NCBI GenBank assembly: GCA_015068705.1 | Contig: SVJZ01000005.1 | Coordinates: forward strand, 30,639-94,638 | Source: Oscillospiraceae bacterium | GTDB lineage: Bacteria > Bacillota > Clostridia > UMGS1810 | Length of the DNA: 64,000 nt | Direction of reading: 5' to 3' | Part shown: positions 7,912 to 14,870 of the stretch, one piece after another | How the letters are laid out: each line of letters starts with the position of its first letter | Position numbering within the stretch: position 1 is the stretch's first letter | The notes under the pieces: model-generated | What the model was told of the DNA's origin: nothing | Seen by the model: the letters and a program-made list of their open reading frames with translations, nothing else | Database searches by the model: none | Position numbers and translations under genes: made by a program

Positions 7912-9411
7912 CTATCGTTCCAGTTCATAAACCACCGGATTTATTACCTTCAAATCACCGCAACCGCACACAACTCCTGCAGTCATGCCCTGCCCGGTCT
8001 GCATATTCCCCTGCAACACCAGTATATCATCAATATATATTTCAAACTGCCCCTCCATTGCAATCACGCGGAAGGCATATTCTTTCCCTTTTTCAAACGG
8101 ATATTTCCGCTTGGCGTGGGGGATAAACTGTTTACACATGAGAAGTTCTGTTTTGGATATACAAAGGCATTGTTCCTGTGTATCTGCTGTAATGAAATAG
8201 GCAAGTGCCTCGTCTGTTTCATCCTTTACCTTGAGCATGATACCGCCCTCACGGCAGTCGCACACCAGACCAAATTCCACCTCAACAGAACCATAAGTTG
8301 CCTCATCTATCATGTAGTGGCTATAATCATATGCGCCGCCACGAATAATCAATGCGCCATCCTTACATTCGATATTTTCTTTTCGCTTGGTATCCCAACC
8401 AAACGAACTTTTACAGGGAATGAGCATATCGGAGGTGATATGCCCGGTAAGATTGCCGGTTCGGATTTTCTCAAGCAACGGCGTATAGCACAGACGCAAT
8501 ACACCATCAATCACCCGCACTTCTTTGGGAAGAGAAATCGCAGCGCCATAACAGCTACGTTCAATATACATCACATACCGCTTACCATTGTAAAGAAATG
8601 TGCGGCAGGTATAGCCGCTTTCATACGGGCCGCCGATGAAGATATTATCACTCTGCATCTCAAATGGTCCTTGCGGACAATCGGATACCGCATAGAGGGT
8701 ATAATTGGCAAGGTTTCCATCGGTAATTGCACCCTTTGCGCCATAGCCGTTTCCCGTTAAAAATGTCATATACCATTTTCCATCCATACAATATACATCC
8801 GGAACCTCAACCACACCACAAAACGGGGGCATATAGGCAATTTTCTGGTTGTTCCAGCAGAGCAAATCTTCACTTTCCGCCACACCGATAACTCCCACCG
8901 GTACACCGTCGGAGTTGTTTGCCATTGTTGCAAAATAGCCGTAATAACGATCTGTCTTCGAATCGTGTACCACCAGCATATCCCTGCAATCGGTTTTCCG
9001 GTCTGCAGGCGGTACGCAAAAAACATCCGGATCAGGCGTAAGCACAGGATTTTGGTGGTAAACCTTGAAATTTTCCATGTCTTGTGTAACGGCAAGTCCT
9101 ATTTTTTCCGACTCAATTTTATTTCGCATGGTATAATAAATGTAGTGCTCGCCACTCTCCTGCTCGGTGATGGCACAACCGGTGAATTTCCCCTGACAAT
9201 CCTCAGGAAAACGAGTTTCATCCAACGGGGGCAGTACATCCTCACACCGCTGAAAATGCAGCAAATCATCTGTATACACATGCCCCAAGCTCCACTTTGT
9301 GCCTATTTTTGTCAGATCCTCATTTCCCTTGAGGTGGAGAGCATGCACCCTGCCATCCACATTCAGGAACCAGGCATCCCACATATTAAAATCCTTACCC
9401 TTATATTTCAT
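7912..9411 (-). CDS. GH32/GH43-like five-bladed propeller glycosidase
   Basis: Predicted 499-residue cytoplasmic protein, start at 9411 with GGAGG six bases upstream. The first ~320 residues read as a five-bladed beta-propeller. Landmarks of clan GH-J (GH32/GH68) are recognisable but altered: MWDAWFLNVDGRV near residue 10 in place of the WMNDPNG block, RDM at 143-145 in place of RDP, and EVPD at 202-205 in place of ECPD, so an Asp nucleophile and Glu acid/base are available. The C-terminal ~150 residues fit a GH32-type beta-sandwich. Fructan hydrolysis is the textbook role of GH32, but the sequence is distant and the neighbours (beta-mannosidase-like enzyme, lyases) point to another beta-linked sugar. 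Specificity is open. Confidence 0.78.
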   Translation of the reverse strand: MKYKGKDFNMWDAWFLNVDGRVHALHLKGNEDLTKIGTKWSLGHVYTDDLLHFQRCEDVLPPLDETRFPEDCQGKFTGCAITEQESGEHYIYYTMRNKIESEKIGLAVTQDMENFKVYHQNPVLTPDPDVFCVPPADRKTDCRDMLVVHDSKTDRYYGYFATMANNSDGVPVGVIGVAESEDLLCWNNQKIAYMPPFCGVVEVPDVYCMDGKWYMTFLTGNGYGAKGAITDGNLANYTLYAVSDCPQGPFEMQSDNIFIGGPYESGYTCRTFLYNGKRYVMYIERSCYGAAISLPKEVRVIDGVLRLCYTPLLEKIRTGNLTGHITSDMLIPCKSSFGWDTKRKENIECKDGALIIRGGAYDYSHYMIDEATYGSVEVEFGLVCDCREGGIMLKVKDETDEALAYFITADTQEQCLCISKTELLMCKQFIPHAKRKYPFEKGKEYAFRVIAMEGQFEIYIDDILVLQGNMQTGQGMTAGVVCGCGDLKVINPVVYELER

Positions 9412-9430
9412 GCCTTTCCTCCGTTATGCC

Positions 9431-9463
9431 AATAAAGTCCACGAAAAAGCCGTGGACTTTATT
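9431..9463 (-). terminator. Perfect 13-base hairpin between isomerase and GH32-like genes
   Basis: AATAAAGTCCACG (9431-9443) and CGTGGACTTTATT (9451-9463) are perfect inverted arms around a seven-base loop, ten bases after the isomerase stop and just before the RBS of the GH32-like gene. There is no clean T-run beyond the stem, so it may be a partial terminator or an mRNA processing/stability element. Confidence 0.55.
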
Positions 9464-9473
9464 TGTTTTTATA

Positions 9474-10304
9474 CTATTTTAGCCAACCATCAATCAGTTT
9501 TAGCATCCGGTCGACTTCAGGAGAATTTTTCTCATAACCGCCATTTTCAATGCCGTAATACCCCTGATAGCCCGCCTGCTTGAGCAGATTGATTGCACCA
9601 GGAATATCCACCTCTCCCATGCCGATGGGAGTTTCGTTGAAATAACGGTCGCTGAGCGTTTTCAAACCATATGGCCCCTGTTCGACAGTTAATGCTACAT
9701 CCTTGATATGTGCATGCACTACTCTATCTGCAAATGCGCGGATAAAGTCCTCGATGGTATCATGCGACTGATATATATTCCCAAAATCAGCAACTACGCC
9801 CACGTCACGATTTACCTCATCCAAAAATCTGCCAAAGCCCTTTACGCCATTGAAAATATAGCCCTGATCCTCATAGATGGTTTTCACGCCCAGTGTTTTT
9901 GCATAATCGTATACCTCGCGCACACATTCCACACCACGGGCATAAAGCTCCTCTTTATAGGGCAATACCTCTGCCGGCTCACTACAATTTGCAGCAATGG
10001 TATGGTGCAAATAGGGCGAGCCCAGTGCTGCCGCAACCTCAGCATAGCCTTTGATACGCGCCAGCATCTGCTCAAAATCCTCTCCTACCAGATTGATATA
10101 AACAGAAAAGCAGGGAAACTTGATGTGCTTTTCATCAGCATATTTTTTTACCTTCATTGCCGCTTTAACATCTGGAACGGAAAACTCAAACTGCGAAAAT
10201 CCTTCCACCCCTGCAAGCTGATACTGCACGGCAGCATCCACCATATCACAGTAAGATGAAATGCCATGAAAGGGTTGCGCATAAAAACAAATTCTGTCAT
10301 TCAT
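9474..10304 (-). CDS. Sugar phosphate isomerase/epimerase (xylose isomerase-like TIM barrel)
   Basis: Predicted 276-residue cytoplasmic enzyme, start at 10304 with AAGGAGGGG eight bases upstream and its own promoter at 10329-10357. It has the AP-endonuclease-2/xylose isomerase-like TIM barrel: VEGFSQFEF near strand 2, YEDQGY (metal-binding Glu), VVADFGNIY, HAHIKDV and GIENGGYE (metal-binding Glu at the end). Such proteins bind a divalent metal and interconvert ketoses, aldoses or keto-sugar acids, and are common partners of Gfo/Idh/MocA dehydrogenases, as here. It is the first gene of the 10.3-4.4 kb group with GH32-like, GH2 and oxidoreductase genes. The substrate is unknown. Confidence 0.9.
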   Translation of the reverse strand: MNDRICFYAQPFHGISSYCDMVDAAVQYQLAGVEGFSQFEFSVPDVKAAMKVKKYADEKHIKFPCFSVYINLVGEDFEQMLARIKGYAEVAAALGSPYLHHTIAANCSEPAEVLPYKEELYARGVECVREVYDYAKTLGVKTIYEDQGYIFNGVKGFGRFLDEVNRDVGVVADFGNIYQSHDTIEDFIRAFADRVVHAHIKDVALTVEQGPYGLKTLSDRYFNETPIGMGEVDIPGAINLLKQAGYQGYYGIENGGYEKNSPEVDRMLKLIDGWLK

Positions 10305-10328
10305 CTTGTTTCCCCTCCTTTTTTCATT

Positions 10329-10357
10329 ATTATATATGGTTTTTTAGCGACCGTCAA
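10329..10357 (-). promoter_or_regulatory. Promoter of the isomerase-glycosidase operon
   Basis: Minus strand TTGACG (10352-10357), 17-base spacer, TATAAT (10329-10334). The start codon is 25 bases downstream of the -10. This separates the glycosidase operon from the SLH genes upstream. Confidence 0.75.
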
Positions 10358-10390
10358 GATACACGTTCTGCTTTGTGCGCGGCTCTTTTA

Positions 10391-13042
10391 TTATTTGTAG
10401 ACCACCATAATTCTGGCATCGCCCCTGCGGTCATAAACAAATACCTTTGAGCACTCCACACCGCCGGTATTCATATACCCGAGCACCGCCTCGGCAGTGC
10501 CTACGGAAAGTTGTTTGCGCTCCGAATCAAACACCAAAATCTGCCAGTAGCTACTGAATGCTCTGGTTTCCACATTTGCAAGCGTGCTCATCTCGTAGCT
10601 TGTTCCCGGCACAAGCGGGGTTGTGGTGGTGATGAAATTGTTTTTGTATTTTTGATATACAAATGCCTTCATCGCACGGAATGTCGCCCACTGTCCACTG
10701 GAATTGGGGTTGTTGCCGTTCATTGAATCCTTATCTTGGGAATATACCAGCTCGCACGCTGTAATTTTCCCGTTTACGTCCACCGACAATCTGACCACAT
10801 CACCTGCGGTAACCTTATATGGCTTGCTATCAAAGGTAACGCCGGTATATACCGAATCATCTTTGGTATAGTACTCATATCGTGCCGCGTTGGAATATAC
10901 TGCAAATTTGTAGGTTGGATTGCCATCTGCATCCAACATTCTGGTTACCTTCTCCACTACAGAAACGGGGGTATCGTCTTTTATAGAGGTGCTTAGTACA
11001 TCATTGCGATAAATCAGTGCCTCTGCATGCAATGCATTGGGATCGCTACGATATCCCTGCACCGTGTAAGGAATATCATTTTCAAAATACCCCACCGGTG
11101 AAAATACATGATAGTCATCATCGTCGCCCGGCGTTGACGGAACAACAAACACCTTGGTATCTGCCGCAACTGCAAGCTTATAGCCAAATACGCGCGTGGC
11201 GGTTTTGTATGTTAATGATTCCAAACGGCCCAAGCCATCCGAATTATGCCCATCGTAAAACTTGCACAGGCTTTTCTGGATGCTCTCGTATGCGCCTAAA
11301 TCGGTAATGGTGCCATTTCGTTCGGTGTAGGGCATGTCAATGTAATCAAGCTGCCCATTTGCATTCACCCTACAAATCATCAGCGTTTCGCTCAGTGCCT
11401 TGAGTGTGTCAATATGCTCTTCTGTTTTCATGGACTGCCCGTTGAATATCAAGACTTTTGCCATATCTGCAATTCTAATCTTTCCTTCTCCATCCATGTA
11501 TTTTACTTTTATGCCCGGATTCAAACTACCTGTCGGTTCTGTTTTGATCAGATATGCATATTCCTTTTCGTCCACAATATTAAAGTTTGCAGCTGCCACC
11601 TTTCCGTCGGCATCAAGCAAAACCATCGCATTTACTCCCAGCTTGAGTTCTGCGCCCTGATGGGTGATAAAGAAAGCCGAAAGTGCATATGTTTTTCCAT
11701 CCACAGTAATCGAAGCATTATCACCCTCGCTATATGCGGTAATTTCACCCTCAGCCCAGTCGGTGGCATAGATTACGGTTACCACCTCGCCGTCCCGGCT
11801 TTTTGAAACGGACAGCACATCCCATTCCGCCAGTTCGGTCACATGCATTCTGTCGCCATCCTGTGAGGTGAAGCTAAACTTTCTTGGTGCGAGAAAATCC
11901 AGCATACCGCCGCCCCATTTACCAAATACTTTCTGGGCGTTTTTGTCCACCGAATCAATTACAAAGGTCTGGTAGCACAAAATTTTTACCACATCATACT
12001 CGCCGTCGCGGTCATTGTCTATCAGGGTAATGGTGCCGTTATCCATCTCAAAATCTTCTTTTTTGGGCAAAGTGAGAAGTTTATTGTTGTAAATTACATC
12101 CACAACAGAAAGGGCAAGATACTCGTCCTTTACATTTTCCTTTTCATCAAAATATTTGATTCTTCCGTTGGCGTAATCTACATAGTCTTCCGCCTTGATG
12201 GTAAGTACTTCGTTTCCCTTTTCATATACATGGAGCAGAGTTTTGGTGTTGGATGCCTCATCGCACTTGTAATAGGCCGTTACCTGATAACCCAGAAACG
12301 TTTCTGCGCAGGTTTCTCCCAGATAAAGCAACTCGTCTCCGATTTTTACCATGCCCTCGCCCAGTGACTTTTCCATATTCAGATAGGTGAATTCATTGGC
12401 CTCCACGACGCCCTTCACACGATAAATGCCACGGCATTTTTCCAAAACAGTGGATGCGCCAAAATAATAGTCCAGATTATCTCCTACCGCATTGATTTGC
12501 ACCACATAGGCATTTCCGGCATCCAGCAGCATCTGTGCCGCACCGAGCACCGAAAGAGTGGATTCATCCCGCGCCACACTGTGCGAGCAAATCTCTGACT
12601 GTACGGCAGCTGCAGCATAATCCAATCCGGCATCCAAAAGTTCCTTATAGCCCACCGCATAGGTCAGCAGGCGTGCTGCAGTGCTCTTTGCCACAGGGTC
12701 TGCCTCGCGGAAGGTACCATCAGCATGTCCATTGATATAGCCAAGTGCATACGCGCTACATATGCCGTTATAATAGGTACTGCTTGCCGTCAGGTCGGAA
12801 AAAGGAGAGCTCTCTACCGCAATTTCCATCCCACAAAGTCGCATCAGCGCATCCACAAACTCACCGCGGCTAATCTCCTCCTGCGCGCGGGTCAATGCCG
12901 ATTGATCAAACAATCCCAATGCAATTGCCGCTTCGAGGTCAGTTACATCCTCCGTAGGATTTTCCTGTGCCGCAAAGGAAGGCACCGCAATCACAGAGAG
13001 GCTGAGCAACAAACACAATAGAATGCAACATATTTTTTTCAT
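10391..13042 (-). CDS. Large secreted protein with N-terminal SLH region, otherwise unknown
   Basis: Predicted 883-residue exported protein. The start at 13042 is chosen because GGAGG sits eight bases upstream; ATG 13048 overlaps the preceding stop and the RBS. A signal peptide (MKKICCILLCLLLS..., cleavage near SFA-AQ) is followed by an SLH-like region (about 30-150; cores SRGEFVDALMRLCG and YINGHADGTFREAD). The remaining ~700 residues are beta-rich, with many short charged turns and repeated 'V-V-K-D' style strands; I recognise no domain. It begins two bases after the stop of the SLH gene at 13045, a tight coupling that suggests the two products act together at the cell surface. Anchoring by the N-terminus, the reverse of the other SLH proteins here, would present the long unknown part outward. 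Confidence 0.85.
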   Translation of the reverse strand: MKKICCILLCLLLSLSVIAVPSFAAQENPTEDVTDLEAAIALGLFDQSALTRAQEEISRGEFVDALMRLCGMEIAVESSPFSDLTASSTYYNGICSAYALGYINGHADGTFREADPVAKSTAARLLTYAVGYKELLDAGLDYAAAAVQSEICSHSVARDESTLSVLGAAQMLLDAGNAYVVQINAVGDNLDYYFGASTVLEKCRGIYRVKGVVEANEFTYLNMEKSLGEGMVKIGDELLYLGETCAETFLGYQVTAYYKCDEASNTKTLLHVYEKGNEVLTIKAEDYVDYANGRIKYFDEKENVKDEYLALSVVDVIYNNKLLTLPKKEDFEMDNGTITLIDNDRDGEYDVVKILCYQTFVIDSVDKNAQKVFGKWGGGMLDFLAPRKFSFTSQDGDRMHVTELAEWDVLSVSKSRDGEVVTVIYATDWAEGEITAYSEGDNASITVDGKTYALSAFFITHQGAELKLGVNAMVLLDADGKVAAANFNIVDEKEYAYLIKTEPTGSLNPGIKVKYMDGEGKIRIADMAKVLIFNGQSMKTEEHIDTLKALSETLMICRVNANGQLDYIDMPYTERNGTITDLGAYESIQKSLCKFYDGHNSDGLGRLESLTYKTATRVFGYKLAVAADTKVFVVPSTPGDDDDYHVFSPVGYFENDIPYTVQGYRSDPNALHAEALIYRNDVLSTSIKDDTPVSVVEKVTRMLDADGNPTYKFAVYSNAARYEYYTKDDSVYTGVTFDSKPYKVTAGDVVRLSVDVNGKITACELVYSQDKDSMNGNNPNSSGQWATFRAMKAFVYQKYKNNFITTTTPLVPGTSYEMSTLANVETRAFSSYWQILVFDSERKQLSVGTAEAVLGYMNTGGVECSKVFVYDRRGDARIMVVYK

Positions 13043-13044
13043 AC

Positions 13045-14760
13045 TCATCCCCTCCTCATCAATTCATAAATCGCCTTTGCCGCCTGCGCGCGGGTTACAA
13101 CCTCTTTCGGGGCAAACATACCATCTCCCACGCCGTTCATGATGCCATTTTCCCGCACATAGCAAACAGCGCCTTTTGCGTATCCGCTCATCTGTTCATC
13201 ATCAGCAAAACCACTCTCTATTACCTCGGCAACTTTGCCGCCGGCAGCTCGTGTCAGCAAAACCGCCATATCCTCGCGAGTAATTGCCATACCTGTTCCA
13301 AATTGTGTTTCGCTGATGCCTTTAATCAGCCCTGCCTTTTGCGCACTTGCCACATACGGGCAATACCATGCAGAGGCGTCTACATCATCAAAAACCTCTG
13401 TGGCGGTACTATCGTAGCAGCCAACTGCCAGAACCAGCATTTTTGCAAATTCCTCTCTCGAAACCTGTGCCATGGGATCAAAGAGATGTTCTCCCCTGCC
13501 CGACACAATATTTTTACTCCGGAGATAATCAATTGCCTCCTGCGCCCATGCCACCTCACCCAGATCGGTAAAGCCTTCGGCATCTGTCGTCGGAGCATGC
13601 TCGCCCTGTATATCCGTAGGTAATCCCACCGAACCGGCAAAACCGCCTGACGCGCCGCCGCCGCTATTACTTCCTCCGCCCGAGCCGGTATTCTTGCTAC
13701 CGCCACCCGCAGCAGATGAAACCGCCCGTTCCAACGCGTCAATGCTTGCATATGGTTGCTGGGCATTAATGGTATTACACACCTTGAGTTTTTCAGTATT
13801 GCTGAGCTTTGAAAATTTGCCCATGTTGTCCTGATTCAATCTGTCTGCATTTTGCAAAATTGCATTCACATAATATTTACTCTCATTACCACTGCAGGCA
13901 TAGAGCACGGTCTGGTCCAGAAAATCATCCACAAATCCGGAAATGGTTTTGTAGCCATCTTTCTTTTCAAGAATTGAGGCAAGCATATTCGCCTTCTGGA
14001 CTTCGCCCATCTCGCTATTGTCAAAATCGCCCTCGCCCAGATACAAATCATACGAATTGCTCTGAGAAATGCCATACTCCTCACACAGGGTAATGACCGC
14101 CTTCAGGTCATCCACATCCTGCGCAAATTTGAGTCTGGTAATCCGCGCATATTCTCCTGCTTTTGAGGTGATATCGCCAAATGTAGTAAATTTGTTGCCC
14201 TCCAGCGAATTCCGGTGCGCAAAAAGCAGTTCCCAGAAGGTATCGGTCTGAGTTTCCTCGAGCAGGGCGTACTCCGGCTGGATTTGTGCGTTTAGGTATG
14301 AGTTGCCCATCACTGCACTTTCCAGCGCTGATGCCGTTGTAACTGCATTGATATCGGAAAGCACCTTAGGGCTGAAATAGTAAAACGAATCCTCACCCAA
14401 ACGCAGCCGCATCTCGGGCATTTCGCTACGCATATAGTTCTTTAACGTGATGGTATAGGCGCGTTGTGACTGCACATCAATCTGCCCGAAATACTCCAGA
14501 TAGTTCAGAATGCTGTCACTACCGTCGTAATCCTCCAGGCTCTGTTGACCAGGTGCAGCCTCTTCGCGTGTCCAGACCACATTTTCTTTGAGTATCTCCA
14601 TAGTAACCCATTTATCAGCATCTTCGGGAATTGTCCCCTGAATTGTAAGTATGTGCTTTGTGCTATCTACGGTCACCGAATCCACAGGCGCTGCCGCACA
14701 AGCATAAATGGGCATCAATATGCAGATAAAAAGCAGGAACAATCTTCCCATTCTTTTCAT
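13045..14760 (-). CDS. Secreted SLH-domain surface protein (type A architecture, paralog)
   Basis: Predicted 571-residue exported protein; the start at 14760 (MKRMGRLF) has GGAG nine bases upstream and opens a signal peptide cleaved near ACA-AAP. The order is a beta-rich domain (about 25-140), a helical region (about 150-350), a Gly/Ser-rich linker (about 355-385) and three C-terminal SLH repeats (cores FDPMAQVSREEF, FGTGMAITREDM, FAPKEVVTRAQA). This matches the protein at 1264-3036 part for part, though the helical regions have diverged. It lies between the LamG-like gene upstream and the long SLH protein downstream, in an operon with the lyases and ABC transporter. Cell-wall anchored binding or scaffolding is inferred. 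Confidence 0.86.
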   Translation of the reverse strand: MKRMGRLFLLFICILMPIYACAAAPVDSVTVDSTKHILTIQGTIPEDADKWVTMEILKENVVWTREEAAPGQQSLEDYDGSDSILNYLEYFGQIDVQSQRAYTITLKNYMRSEMPEMRLRLGEDSFYYFSPKVLSDINAVTTASALESAVMGNSYLNAQIQPEYALLEETQTDTFWELLFAHRNSLEGNKFTTFGDITSKAGEYARITRLKFAQDVDDLKAVITLCEEYGISQSNSYDLYLGEGDFDNSEMGEVQKANMLASILEKKDGYKTISGFVDDFLDQTVLYACSGNESKYYVNAILQNADRLNQDNMGKFSKLSNTEKLKVCNTINAQQPYASIDALERAVSSAAGGGSKNTGSGGGSNSGGGASGGFAGSVGLPTDIQGEHAPTTDAEGFTDLGEVAWAQEAIDYLRSKNIVSGRGEHLFDPMAQVSREEFAKMLVLAVGCYDSTATEVFDDVDASAWYCPYVASAQKAGLIKGISETQFGTGMAITREDMAVLLTRAAGGKVAEVIESGFADDEQMSGYAKGAVCYVRENGIMNGVGDGMFAPKEVVTRAQAAKAIYELMRRG

Positions 14761-14830
14761 GGTATCAATCTCCATTCTTAAAGAGTTCATCATGTATGTG
14801 TAATCTATTACACCGATTGATGCCTTTGGC

Positions 14831-14855
14831 GCGGTGCGGAGTTTCTCCGCACCGC
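14831..14855 (-). other. GC-rich 11-base hairpin between LamG-like and SLH genes
   Basis: GCGGTGCGGAG (14831-14841) and CTCCGCACCGC (14845-14855) pair perfectly around three bases, 15 bases past the stop codon of the gene at 14871. No T-run follows on either strand, so an mRNA stability or processing stem is more likely than a simple terminator. It would let upstream genes be expressed above the SLH genes. Confidence 0.6.
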
Positions 14856-14870
14856 CGCCGGTAAAATCAA

